The notes: generated from the letters alone by a model not told the origin. Shown: positions 1 to 8,722, counted from the stretch's first letter. The stretch is 64,000 nt of DNA from JACDAE01 sp963717195 (GCA_963717195.1 CAVQVR010000006.1:434001-498000); one strand, 5' to 3'. Numbers and translations are program-made.

Positions 1-1049
1 ACTCCCCGTAGCCGTTCGCTACGCAGCGAAATGCTATGCTGCACATGCATCTGCAATCGTTCGGTAGCCTCGTCAAGTTGTTGTCGATGACCATTAATTA
101 GAGTAAGCGGACTTACGCGCCGGAGGTCGTGCCGCTCCTGCTCCAACTGATCGCTAAGATCGTAGAGACGCTCTCGCATCACATCGCTCAAGAGTTGTTG
201 CTTTTCCACTACATCCACACGCCACGCCTCAATATCAGGAACGGCTGCCGTAGCCGCTGCAGTCGGCGTGGATGCACGATGGTCCGCGACAAAATCAGCT
301 ATCGTGAAATCTGTTTCATGACCTACTCCACTGATCACTGGAATACGCGAACGAGCTATTGCACGCGCCACCACCTCTTCGTTGAATGCCCAAAGCTCTT
401 CTATTGAGCCTCCACCACGCCCAACGAGAATTACTTCGACCTCTCCATGTTCATTCAGCAGATCCAGCGCGGCTGCAATTGAAGCCGCTGCCTCGTCTCC
501 CTGCACTTGTGCAGGAGAGATTACCACCTGGGTGAGCGGATATCTTGTACGCAACACACGTAGCATATCACGTAGCGCGGCTGCCTGCAGCGAAGTGACG
601 ATACCGATCATAGCGGGTTGAAGGGGTAGTGGTCGCTTCCGCTCGGCATCAAAAAGTCCCTCTGCCGCAAGACGTGCTTTGAGTTGCTCGAAGCGTTGAA
701 AGAGCGCTCCCTCACCTATCAATTTGACGCTTTCAGCATAGAACTGCACCTTCCCATCGCGCGGATAAAAGGCCACACGACCGTTCACTGCCACGGCCAT
801 ACCATTACGCAATTCAGGCGCAGAGGAACGCATGCGTGAGTACTTGAAAAATACGCAGGGTATCTGGGCATCCCCTTCTTTCAAGGTGAAATAGCAATGA
901 CCCGAAGGATAGGTTTTGCAGTTAGAGACCTCACCATGCACCCATATATTTTGCAAGATGTCATTTGTCTCCAACAGCTCTTTCAGATACAGAGCAAGTC
1001 CCGCAACACTGATAACAGAGGAAGCATCCAGGTCATCTGGCAGATACAT
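1..1049 (-). CDS. xseA: Exodeoxyribonuclease VII large subunit, 3' end beyond the window
   Basis: Reading the minus strand from ATG at 1049 gives about 349 open codons running off the left edge. The protein starts MYLPDDLDASSVISVAG and has an N-terminal OB-fold (residues about 10-110, with WVHGEVSN and SGHCYFTLK). The catalytic domain follows, with the family hallmarks GRGGGSIEELWAFN and GVGHETDFTIADFVAD followed by RASTPTAAA. XseA with several XseB subunits forms exonuclease VII, which degrades single-stranded DNA from both ends. A strong GAGGAGG lies just upstream inside the end of the carrier-protein gene, whose stop is only 5 nt away, so the two are co-transcribed. xseB would be expected past the left edge. 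The C-terminal coiled coil is missing only because of the window limit. Confidence 0.95.
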   Translation of the reverse strand, partial: MYLPDDLDASSVISVAGLALYLKELLETNDILQNIWVHGEVSNCKTYPSGHCYFTLKEGDAQIPCVFFKYSRMRSSAPELRNGMAVAVNGRVAFYPRDGKVQFYAESVKLIGEGALFQRFEQLKARLAAEGLFDAERKRPLPLQPAMIGIVTSLQAAALRDMLRVLRTRYPLTQVVISPAQVQGDEAAASIAAALDLLNEHGEVEVILVGRGGGSIEELWAFNEEVVARAIARSRIPVISGVGHETDFTIADFVADHRASTPTAAATAAVPDIEAWRVDVVEKQQLLSDVMRERLYDLSDQLEQERHDLRRVSPLTLINGHRQQLDEATERLQMHVQHSISLRSERLRG

Positions 1050-1054
1050 GCCGC

Positions 1055-1579
1055 CTAGACCTCCTCTGAGCTATCGATGGTCATCAAGGGTTGTCCATAC
1101 TCTACAGGCTGTCCATCCTGCACAAAAATTTCGACAACCCGGCCTGCCACATGTGTCTCGACCTCGTTGATTACGTTGAGTGACTGGATTGTTCCCACCA
1201 GCTGATCCACCTTCACAACATCACCCAGGGCAACAAGAGATCCCCCCTTCGGCCTGGCCCAGACGTGAAAGATACCAACGAGCGGCGCTGTAACAGCATG
1301 TTGCGTTTCTTTAGAAGCATCAGAAGCCGTCCCTTTTTGTCCCGCAGGCAGCGCCACCATCATATGTTCGCTACCCTCCGACGCCATCGCTTTGCGTAAG
1401 AGCAGATGTGTCCCCTGCACGCCTTCTCCACCTCGTCTCACCTCGATCTCGGAAACATCGCTTCCATCGAGCAAGCGTACAAGGCGCTGCAATTGTTCGA
1501 TACTTATATTACTGGAGGCTTCAAATTCTCCATTGGAGAGTGCTTCCACCTTGTGGGGATACTGCCTGTTGCCATCCAT
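1055..1579 (-). CDS. Biotin carboxyl carrier-like protein lacking the biotinyl lysine
   Basis: A 174-residue protein with the layout of acetyl-CoA carboxylase BCCP (AccB): N-terminal helix-rich part, flexible Ala/Ser linker, and a biotinyl/lipoyl-type barrel from about residue 95 (TAPLVGIFHVWARP...). In true BCCP the hairpin carries E-A-M-K-M with the biotinylated lysine. Here the aligned stretch reads QSLNVINEVE (residues 132-141), with Asn135 in the lysine position. It therefore probably cannot be biotinylated. The rest of the fold is well preserved, so a structural or regulatory role is possible, as for the plant BADC proteins (family knowledge; role here inferred). AAAGGAG precedes the ATG. 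The gene sits in the common efp-accB neighbourhood, but no accC follows; xseA does. Confidence 0.85.
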   Translation of the reverse strand: MDGNRQYPHKVEALSNGEFEASSNISIEQLQRLVRLLDGSDVSEIEVRRGGEGVQGTHLLLRKAMASEGSEHMMVALPAGQKGTASDASKETQHAVTAPLVGIFHVWARPKGGSLVALGDVVKVDQLVGTIQSLNVINEVETHVAGRVVEIFVQDGQPVEYGQPLMTIDSSEEV

Positions 1580-1712
1580 ATTAACGCTCCTTTAGATAGA
1601 ACAAGTTTTACTACTACGTCTTTTCACGACCCGCTTGATGGTACTTTCATTCAGAATATAAAAAAAGGGCACGAACGGAAATAATCTCCGTAACGCTGCC
1701 CACACTCATCCT

Positions 1713-2270
1713 TCACACACGCTCCACATATGCCCCGGTGGAAGTATTGACGCGAATAAGATCGTCGGTCGTTACGAACAACGGCACGTGCACTACCAGT
1801 CCGGTCTCCGTTGTGGCAGGCTTGGTCCCACCAGTCGCGGTATCACCCTTGTAGCCGGGTTCTGTATAGGTAACGCGCAGAACAATCTTTTCTGGCAGCT
1901 CCACTGAGATTGGCTCATCATTATAACGCACAATATCCAGTTCCAGATTATCAATCAGATAACTGTTAGCATCGCCTAGCTGCTTCTCGGTTAACACGAT
2001 ATCTTCAAAGGTACTGGTATCCATGAAATGATACTGATTCTCCTCTTGATACTGATACGTCACCGTCGAGCGATCAAGTTCCAGACGACGAAATTTATCT
2101 CCTGAGTCGCAGGTGCGATCAAAAATGGCTCCACTGCGCAGGTTTCGCAGTTTCATGCGTACAATTGCACCGCCACGCCCTATTTTGACATGCTGCCACT
2201 CAACAATAGCGCAAGGTTGCCCCTCAAATTCAATTGTCAGACCCTTTTTCAGTTCACCAGTCGATATCAT
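1713..2270 (-). CDS. efp: Elongation factor P
   Basis: 185 residues, the usual EF-P length, with the three-domain layout: KOW-like N-domain, then two OB domains ending in GLVVHVPLFVTTDDLIRVNT, the EF-P signature region. EF-P binds between the P and E sites of the ribosome and relieves stalling at polyproline stretches. The tip loop reads HVKIGRGGAIVR. The residue that carries the modification in other bacteria (Lys34 in E. coli, Arg32 in Pseudomonas) is Arg32 here, and the usual preceding Pro is Ile. No earP-like or epmA-like gene is visible in this window. AAAGGAG lies 10 nt before the ATG, and the gene starts 15 nt after pepP, so they form one operon. Confidence 0.95.
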   Translation of the reverse strand: MISTGELKKGLTIEFEGQPCAIVEWQHVKIGRGGAIVRMKLRNLRSGAIFDRTCDSGDKFRRLELDRSTVTYQYQEENQYHFMDTSTFEDIVLTEKQLGDANSYLIDNLELDIVRYNDEPISVELPEKIVLRVTYTEPGYKGDTATGGTKPATTETGLVVHVPLFVTTDDLIRVNTSTGAYVERV

Positions 2271-2285
2271 TTTACGATGTCTCCT

Positions 2286-3389
2286 TTAGCGTTGAATGAC
2301 CAGTTCAGTTGGTGATTGGGTCAATATCTCAACGCCATCTTCTTTTAGCAATACACAATCTTCAACACGTGCACCACTCCAGCCTTCAATATAGACGCCA
2401 GGCTCCACGGTTACGACAGACCCCGCCAGCAGTGACACATCTTTGGGCGCTCGTTGTGAGAGATTCGGCCCCTCATGAATCTGCAATCCGACTCCATGAC
2501 CAGTGCTGTGCACATAATATTGCGCCAGTCCAGCACCTTCCAGCGCATTGCGTGCCAACTCATCACCGTCAAAGCCCGATATTCCAGCATGCAGCCCGGC
2601 TTCACAGACTTTCATCGCATGCAACACAGCGTCATATACTTCACGCATGCGAGGCTCCGCCGGCTCTCCCAGGCAGATAGTACGCGTCATGTCCGCACAA
2701 TACCCTTTATAGCGAGCTCCCATATCGATAGTGATCAGTTCCCCACGCTGCACACGACGCTGACTGGCATGTGCATGCGGCATAGAGCCATTGGGACCCG
2801 AAGCAACAATCGTTTCAAACGCCAGTTCGTCTGCTCCACGCTCCACCATAAAACGCAAAATCTCCCACTGGATCTCTTTCTCGCTCAACCCGGGTTAAAT
2901 CCACGCACAAATATGTGCAAACGTTTCATCCGTAATCGCTATCGCTCGCTTAAGTAGCTCAATCTCGTACGGCTGCTTGACCTGGCGCAGCTCACTTATG
3001 AAACTGTGCTCGAAAGGTTGCAGCGTAAAACTGCCGCTCCCTTTATTGCTCAATTTCTCATACTCCGCATAGCTGATCACCGACGACTCAAAGCCAATCT
3101 TACGCCATCCATACTTTTTGGCTTCAGCGGCAACTGCTGATGCATACTGCCGCGCCTCAGGGACAACCACTTCCCAACCAGCCGCTTCCTTCTGTGCCGC
3201 CTCTGCATATAAAGGATTCGTTAGCAATACCTGCTCCTGCGCCCCTACCAGCAGCAGTCCCGCCCCCTCGGTATCATCATTTAGCCAACCGCTCAGGTAG
3301 GAACGGTTCTGTGGCTGCGACACAAGGAAAGCGTCTATGTCTTGCCCGCTCATCCAGGTGCGAAGTTGATCGATAGCTTCCTGACTCAT
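2286..3389 (-). pseudogene. pepP: Xaa-Pro aminopeptidase (M24) interrupted by one in-frame stop
   Basis: Start ATG at 3389 is chosen because AAGGAG lies just upstream. The N-terminal creatinase-like domain (to about residue 150) runs into a TAA at 2897-2895, after ...TFAHICAWI. The same frame then continues PGLSEKEIQWEI through the whole M24 domain. All metal ligands are present: the Asp pair in DMGARYKGYCADMTRT, the His in STGHGVGLQIHE, and the Glu residues in TVEPG and ARVEDCVL. Family members have Lys at the stop position (IKPG), so AAA appears changed to TAA. The enzyme removes N-terminal residues from Xaa-Pro peptides. Either this is a nonsense mutation, a consensus error, or the second half restarts at TTG 2888. 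No other damage is visible, which favours an error or a very recent mutation. Confidence 0.85.
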
Positions 3390-3448
3390 GTTATTTCTCC
3401 TTGAACCGCACGCAAGGTGCATGCGTTGATACTAATTCCTTTTGCACG

Positions 3449-3545
3449 GGGGATGTAGGGGCCGCATTTATGCCGCCCAGGTGCGTCCGGTGCATTGAAC
3501 AGACCACCCGCACCTGGGCGGCATAAATGCGGCCCCTACATCCCC
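3449..3545. repeat. 37-bp perfect inverted repeat (dispersed-element family)
   Basis: Arms 3449-3485 and 3509-3545 are exact reverse complements, separated by a 23-nt loop. The arms contain the core TGTAGGGGCCGC...GCCGCCCAGGTG. Related but degenerate copies occur at 16833-16866 and 20632-20719, and a distantly similar palindrome at 42988-43079. It lies between aroB and pepP, both on the minus strand. The form suggests a MITE/REP-like non-coding mobile element; it could also fold as a transcript hairpin. Confidence 0.8.
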
Positions 3546-3614
3546 GCAGTCCCAACGCGATTTTTTGATTGAGTATCAACGCATGACGCACGGTGACGTC
3601 CCTACCCCTGTGAC

Positions 3615-4820
3615 CTAGTCGAAAAATGCTGTAACGACACGCTCCACCAGATCATCCGGCATCTGTGTCACGACGACTTCGCCGATCTGATGCGGCATTA
3701 TCCAGCGTACACGCTTCCCAACGACTTTTTTATCCAACTGTATTTTTGCCAGGATGTCCTGTGCCTGCACAGACCCGTGGTAAGCAATTGGCAACCCCAA
3801 CGCCACCAGTAGCGCATTCTGTCGCTCAACATCGCTGACAGAAAACATGCCTGCCTCTTGTGCTAGCAGCGCTGCTGCAACCATTCCAAGCGAGACGGCC
3901 TCGCCATGCAACCACTCTCCATAACCCGAAACGTTCTCCAGCGCATGAGCAAGCGTATGACCATAGTTAAGAATGGCACGCCGCCCCTGCTCACGCTCAT
4001 CTTCTTCTATAATCATTGCTTTCAAGTCAATGCAGCGGGCAATAATCTGACAGAGCAGAGGAACAGGGGGATGAGAAAACGCTCGCAACGCATCCGCATG
4101 CGCCTCCAATTGAGCAAACAATTCAGCATCGAGTATGATACCATACTTTACGATTTCTGCCCATCCCTCCGTTCGTTCCCGCTCCGGCAACGTCAACAAC
4201 AGGGCAGGATCAGCCAGGACCAGGCGCGGAGAGTAGAAAGCACCGATCAAATTCTTTCCTTGCGGGTGGTTCACTCCAGTTTTGCCACCGATGGATGAAT
4301 CAACCTGTGCCAGTAATGAGGTAGGCACCTGTATCAGTGGAACACCTCGCAGGTAGCTTGCAGCTGCATACCCAACCAGGTCACCAACAACACCACCACC
4401 AAAGGCAATAATAGCCTCGCGCCGCTCCGCCTGCTGCTCCAACAGCCAGTCATAGATAGCACTGAGCTGTGAAAGGGATTTACTGCTCTCGCCAGCCGGT
4501 ACGACATATAGATGAGGCTCAAAACCAGACTGCCTCAGGCTCTGTATAAGTGTCGCAGCATACAATTTCTCCAGATTGCTATCCATGAAGAGAAATATTC
4601 TTGCTGGTATCCGTAATTGTTTCAGATAGTGACCCAGGCGTCTCAGCCCTCCCCAGTCAACGACCGCATCATACCCATCACCAGTCTTGATATGACGTAC
4701 AATAGGCGTAACCGTATCCAGTTCACCAGCGCTATTCAACATCGCTATTATCTCCCTTGCAACCTGCTCTGCGCTCTTGTCCAGGGTAGAACAAACCAGT
4801 TCGGTTCCCTGAAAGCCCAA
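3615..4820 (-). CDS. aroB: 3-dehydroquinate synthase
   Basis: The protein converts DAHP to 3-dehydroquinate in the shikimate pathway using NAD and a divalent metal. Diagnostic blocks are AFGGGVVGDLVGYAAASYLRG, PTSLLAQVDSSIGGKTGVN and GKNLIGAFYSP, and the metal-binding region EGWAEIVKYG ... NYGHTLAHALE ... HGEAVSLGMVAA. The first 30 residues (TELVCSTLDKSAEQVAREI) are not AroB. They match the C-terminal helix of shikimate kinase, so this was a fused aroK-aroB gene. The open frame starts at TTG 4820. A likelier initiation site is ATG 4742 (MLNSAGELD), preceded by AAGGGAG, because the AroK frame upstream is broken. No other gene separates it from the pepP operon, only the palindrome. Confidence 0.93.
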   Translation of the reverse strand: MGFQGTELVCSTLDKSAEQVAREIIAMLNSAGELDTVTPIVRHIKTGDGYDAVVDWGGLRRLGHYLKQLRIPARIFLFMDSNLEKLYAATLIQSLRQSGFEPHLYVVPAGESSKSLSQLSAIYDWLLEQQAERREAIIAFGGGVVGDLVGYAAASYLRGVPLIQVPTSLLAQVDSSIGGKTGVNHPQGKNLIGAFYSPRLVLADPALLLTLPERERTEGWAEIVKYGIILDAELFAQLEAHADALRAFSHPPVPLLCQIIARCIDLKAMIIEEDEREQGRRAILNYGHTLAHALENVSGYGEWLHGEAVSLGMVAAALLAQEAGMFSVSDVERQNALLVALGLPIAYHGSVQAQDILAKIQLDKKVVGKRVRWIMPHQIGEVVVTQMPDDLVERVVTAFFD

Positions 4821-4839
4821 TCAAAAATATAGGTCGCAT
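4743..4839 (-). pseudogene. aroK: Remnant of a fused shikimate kinase (aroK) with internal deletion
   Basis: From ATG 4839 the minus strand reads MRPIFLIGLSG, the start of a shikimate kinase up to its P-loop. It then leaves the kinase sequence and stops after about 34 codons. Shifted by one base, the following DNA encodes TELVCSTLDKSAEQVAREI, which resembles the last helix of shikimate kinases, and runs on into AroB. About 130-150 central residues, including GKS of the P-loop, the substrate site and the lid, are absent. The extended -10 box just upstream and the ATG are retained. This is inferred as a deletion scar in an aroKB fusion; an assembly collapse is the alternative. Confidence 0.7.
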
Positions 4840-4846
4840 AGTCGCT

Positions 4847-4855
4847 ATTGTATCA
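4847..4855 (-). promoter_or_regulatory. Extended -10 promoter of the aroKB locus
   Basis: On the minus strand TGATACAAT forms an extended -10 (TGn plus TACAAT) that ends 7 nt before ATG 4839. The transcript would begin at or next to the ATG, so translation would be leaderless or nearly so. No Shine-Dalgarno is present there. The dxr promoter has the same kind of arrangement. Confidence 0.5.
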
Positions 4856-4866
4856 CGACTCGGCAC

Positions 4867-7619
4867 TCAATATAATTCCTCGTTGCGGATATTCGTTTTT
4901 AGCGTCGTCATCAGGTTGAACGTTGTTGTATCAACAGCATTCAGATGGTCATCAGATACAACACCATCACGCACAAACGCCTGGATGCGGTTATCATAGA
5001 TCGCGAACTGACGCCCAAAGGAGAAGACGTACTGCTCCAACTGCCCCGTCTGCCGGTTAAGCACCAGAATATCGTCACCACCCGTACAATTACCATTGGT
5101 GACACAGTGCGAACGATCTATAAATGCGCCCACCAGTATCTGCCAACTTTGATCCCAACTCTGTACGGTGTACTGATGTGCGATCTGCAAGGACGAATCG
5201 AAAGCGATAAATGTGCTCTCAGCGGCCTGCGGATCATAGAGCATTACGCTCAAAGCAGAAGTGCCAAAATGACCGACATAGAGAACCATGTTTGTTCCCC
5301 AGCTCGACTGCGTTACCTGGTTTGCCAATGACAGATGCTTGTTAAAGGTCAGGAACTGAGCATCACCGCTACCTGGATCATAAAGGAGAAGCTGCGCACG
5401 GCCAGAACCATTAAAATCCCCACTGGTAACAACCCAGTTCCCACTGAGGTTATGGAGCCCCTGGAAATCTTGCACCGCCATAGTGCGGTCGAAATCAAGC
5501 ATACGCCCTTCACCAGCAACACGATCATAGAGGAAGACACCATCGCGCTTCCCTGTTGCAAAGCTCCCTACATAGACCTCCCAACTTGAGTGCCATGTAG
5601 TGTACTGCTGCTGATGGAGCACATTGAAATTCTTATCAAAGTCAAGGGTAAGAATATTTGCCGTCCGTCCTTGCGTTGCCCAATCCGACGGCGAATTTCC
5701 GCTAGCATCAGTGCTACTCACATCGAGTGGAGGCGTCGCGGTCGCTGTTATTGTATCCATCTTCGCCAGTGCTGAAGTCGTGGAAGTTGTTACCTTCGAT
5801 ACCCCTGCAACCGCAGAAGTTGTTACCTTCGTTACCCCTACAACCGCAGAAGTTGTTACCTTCGATACCCCTGCAACCACAGAAGCCGTTGTCATTGCTG
5901 CTGCCGATGCAGTCGTACATGGCGTCGCTGTTGGACCTGGAGTCGGTGTTGTTGGCGTTGCCTGTGCACATGCTGCTGTTGTTGAACCCACGCCCGGTGT
6001 TGCAGCAGAACCTGGGATAGGAGTTGCTATTGGTACGGGTGTTGGGGTCGCTGTCGGCGTTGCCGTTGGTACTGGACTCGGAGTCGCTGTCGGCACGGGT
6101 GTTGGGGTCGCCGTTGGCTGTTGTGCAGGTGGTGTTGGTTTTGGCGTTGCCGTCGGTTTGGGGGTCGCTGTCGGTTTTGGCGTCGCCGTTGGACTCGGCT
6201 TTGGCTTTGGCGTCTTTGTTGGTGTCGGACTCGCCGTCCCTGTTGGTACAGGCGTTTCTGTTGATACACCCGTTGGATTACCAACAGGTGCAGGAGCAGG
6301 AGTGCCATTAGCAGACGCATTGGGATCTTGCGATGCAAAACGGTTATACATAAACAGGCCACTCCGCGTCCCATCAAAGCGCCCAACATAGATTTCCCAA
6401 CCCGGACCCCATCCCGAAAGCGTAACATGCTTCTCTATTGTTAATTGTGGAGTCAGGCTGAGCAATTGTATAACACCCGTCATACGGTCGTAGAGAAGAA
6501 TATCAGACTTCCCGGTGCCTTGAAAATCCCCAACCTGGATACTCAACGCTGATCCCCATTTGCCAGCAGGTGTTATTGAATCCCCAGGCTCACATAGCGC
6601 GGCAGCGAATCAAGCGGTGAGGTAGGATTCAGCGGATTATAGCCAGCATGAGGCACAGTATGTATCGCATTGACCGATTTCGGTAGTGAAATGGGCTGCG
6701 GCTGCGTTAACTCAAGCACATTAAGTTGCCCTTCCTGACGATTGTAGAGTAAAAGATCACTGTAACCCGTACCGGTAAAATCAGCGTTAAACTCCTGGGC
6801 AGAAGAAACAGGAGACAAACCAAGAGCCAGGCGGTCATTCGTCAGTGTTTGCACCGCACTGGCACTGCTCGTATTCGTATTACTCCCGATAGATGAAGAA
6901 CCACTCGTCAACTGGTTATTCGCAGCAGCTATCACAGCCGGATCAGTATTCCCAATCCCCGGCAGGTTGGCAAAACGCTGAGGATCAATCGGGCGTGGAA
7001 AATAGATAAAACGCAAGCTTCCATCCTGAAAGCGCGACTCATTAATGAGAGAGACATTATAGCCTGTCCCTACATACATGGGAGTTGGATCGCCATAGTT
7101 CTGATAGGTCACATCAAAGGCTGTTCCATCCGCACTTACGGAAGTTACAAAAGCGACATGGCCAGCTGCGCCAAATGCCCAGACTCCATCGGCACGTGGA
7201 AATACAGCAATCGATCCAACGCGCGGCGTGGTACCTAGAGGCAATCCTGACCCTTCCGCATCAACAATCCAGTCAGCAGCATTCCCCCAGTTCAGCGGCA
7301 GATCGTAACCCAATAAGTGCCACTGCTCCCATGCCCACCAGACGCAGTTTCCTCCCGCTGGATAAGGGCCAGGGCAGAGGGCAAAAGGGTTGCCATCAGA
7401 AGAAAAGGTAAGGGTATTACATCCCTCATTAACCGTGGCAACAGTATGACTTCGCGCCGCTATAGCCTGAGCATTTGTGGGAACCAGCTCGACGCCAATA
7501 AAAAGAAGTAAGAGCAATATTCCCGCAATGCTCGCTAAATATCTTTTGTCAGCACGAAAAAATAGAGGCAGCCTGCTATGTACAGTCGGCCCAGAAGCCG
7601 AAGGAAGCATAGAATTCAC
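4867..7619 (-). pseudogene. Secreted CHAP-domain protein with FG-GAP-like repeats, one frameshift
   Basis: Two open frames (6573-7619 and 4867-6546) join into one protein of roughly 920 residues if one G is restored in the G-run at 6582-6585. The junction then reads SLGDSITPAGKWGS, continuing the repeat pattern. The N-terminus has a membrane/signal segment (about 30-47). A CHAP domain follows with Cys92 in GGNCVWWAW and His154 in AAGHVAFVTS, the expected catalytic pair of cysteine amidases that cleave peptidoglycan or peptides. Then come repeats of about 55 residues of the type W...YVGxFxGxxxSDLLLYDR, like FG-GAP beta-propeller blades. They are split by a Thr/Pro/Ala-rich linker and an 11-residue tandem repeat. 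It is probably an extracellular wall-acting or surface protein. It is monocistronic, with no partner gene next to it. Confidence 0.8.
5786..5884. repeat. Three tandem 33-bp repeats in the linker of the CHAP protein
   Basis: Three nearly identical 33-nt units (5786, 5819, 5852) encode an 11-residue unit close to TSAVAGVSKVT on the minus strand. They follow a Thr/Pro-rich linker. Near-identity at DNA level points to recent slippage expansion. Confidence 0.75.
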
Positions 7620-7915
7620 GCCTTCCTAAAAAATATATTACTTGATTTGGATTTTTCTATAAAGGCCACCTGTGTAGCCAGAGAGAAACATACAAATAAA
7701 CGGACTACATACAAAAATAAATGGACTACATACAAAAGCACAACAATTGCAGAAAATGGCCACTACCATAATGAAGCCAGGAAGCCCGAATTATGCGTAG
7801 AAACTACGCCAGGCTACTTCTATTCCGCAACACAGGTCTCAGTATAGCATTGCATTTACATATATGCAAGATACTGAAAAGTGGTGGTAAAAAAATGAAT
7901 GGCGCCAAAAAGACC

Positions 7916-7944
7916 TTGCAAATTTCTCTCCTCTATGCTATTAT
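7916..7944 (+). promoter_or_regulatory. Promoter of the TetR regulator
   Basis: TTGCAA (7916-7921) and TATTAT (7939-7944) are separated by exactly 17 nt, a good housekeeping sigma-factor promoter. The start point would fall near 7951, inside the operator that begins at 7948. The rest of 7620-7915 holds no gene that can be supported. Confidence 0.7.
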
Positions 7945-7947
7945 CTA

Positions 7948-7983
7948 GAATGAACATTCGATCTATCAGATCCGATAGATCGA
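7948..7983. promoter_or_regulatory. TetR operator plus adjacent 10-bp inverted repeat
   Basis: GAATGAACATTC (7948-7959) is palindromic in its outer 5 bases and lies at the transcription start. A second perfect inverted repeat directly abuts it: arms 7958-7967 and 7974-7983 (TCGATCTATC / GATAGATCGA) with a 6-nt spacer. The first element recurs as GAATGAATATTC before the dehydrogenase gene, so it is the likely binding site of the TetR protein, which would repress itself and its neighbour. Confidence 0.7.
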
Positions 7984-8048
7984 GATGCGCGCTTGTAGAA
8001 ACGTGCCTTAGAAGCGAGAGCTGCATTTTTCGAGTTGGAGATGTTGAG

Positions 8049-8636
8049 ATGGAGACAACTGAAAATGGCGCACAAAAGAAAGACAAACGCGAAGTAATCT
8101 TACAGACGGCGCTCGAATTGTTAGCAACAAATGGCTTTCAGCACACACCGATGTCGCTGATCGTGAAGCATTCTGGCGCAAGTGCTGGTATTATATATCA
8201 TTATTTTACCAGCAAGAACGAATTGATTCAGGTGCTGTACAGGCGTGTCAAGGCTGAACTTGGTCGGGCCATTTTGTCTTCTGATATCCAGAGTCTGCCA
8301 TTAGGGGAGCGTTTCCTCCAACTCTGGATACGAGCCTTTCACTACTATGCGACACATCCTTATGAGACCGCTTTTCTGGAGCAGTACGAAAGTGTACCCG
8401 CTGCAAGTAAAACGGACGGTAAAGACCTCTCCGAAGGTGAAGTCATACTTTATAAATTGATTGAAGAGTATCAGTCGCATCGTCTACTAAAGGATCTCCC
8501 ATATTCAGCTCTGTACGAATTAACCCTGGGAGTTGCAGTCAGGCTCGCCCGCCAATCTGCCTCAGGTCAGTTTAGCGGGAATGATGCGACGCTCAGGAGC
8601 ATTGCTCAGGCGTGTTGGGATGCCATTGCACGCTAG
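8049..8636 (+). CDS. TetR/AcrR family transcriptional regulator
   Basis: 195 residues from ATG 8049. The N-terminal helix-turn-helix is typical of TetR: REVILQTALELLATNGF, then MSLIVKHSGASAGIIYHYF and TSKNELIQVLYRRVK. The C-terminal ligand domain is divergent, as usual for the family. An in-frame ATG at 7950 would add 33 residues with no family match and overlaps the operator, so 8049 is preferred. The gene lies 86 nt before a short-chain dehydrogenase. Both are preceded by the same operator motif, so this protein probably controls itself and the dehydrogenase in response to a small, likely lipophilic, molecule (inference). Confidence 0.93.
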   Translation: METTENGAQKKDKREVILQTALELLATNGFQHTPMSLIVKHSGASAGIIYHYFTSKNELIQVLYRRVKAELGRAILSSDIQSLPLGERFLQLWIRAFHYYATHPYETAFLEQYESVPAASKTDGKDLSEGEVILYKLIEEYQSHRLLKDLPYSALYELTLGVAVRLARQSASGQFSGNDATLRSIAQACWDAIAR

Positions 8637-8670
8637 CCACTTTACCAGATGCTCGTTTTTGTTGTGTATA

Positions 8671-8709
8671 GAATGAATATTCGGTCTAGATTGACGAAAA
8701 ATCAATCTA
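8671..8709. promoter_or_regulatory. Second TetR operator and inverted repeat upstream of the dehydrogenase
   Basis: GAATGAATATTCGGTCTA starting at 8671 matches the upstream site GAATGAACATTCGATCTA in 16 of 18 positions. It is followed by a perfect 8-bp inverted repeat, TAGATTGA (8687-8694) and TCAATCTA (8702-8709), and then by AGGAGG of the dehydrogenase gene. The architecture copies the one before tetR. Confidence 0.7.
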
Positions 8710-8722
8710 TGGAGGAATTACG

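Noticed and set aside
5624..6391. Long plus-strand frame of 255 codons rich in Val/Gly
   Set aside because: It is the antisense shadow of the Thr/Pro-rich linker and propeller part of the CHAP protein.
7856..8086. Minus-strand open frame of 76 codons over the tetR promoter
   Set aside because: It overlaps a clear promoter, operator and the tetR start on the other strand and has no family character.
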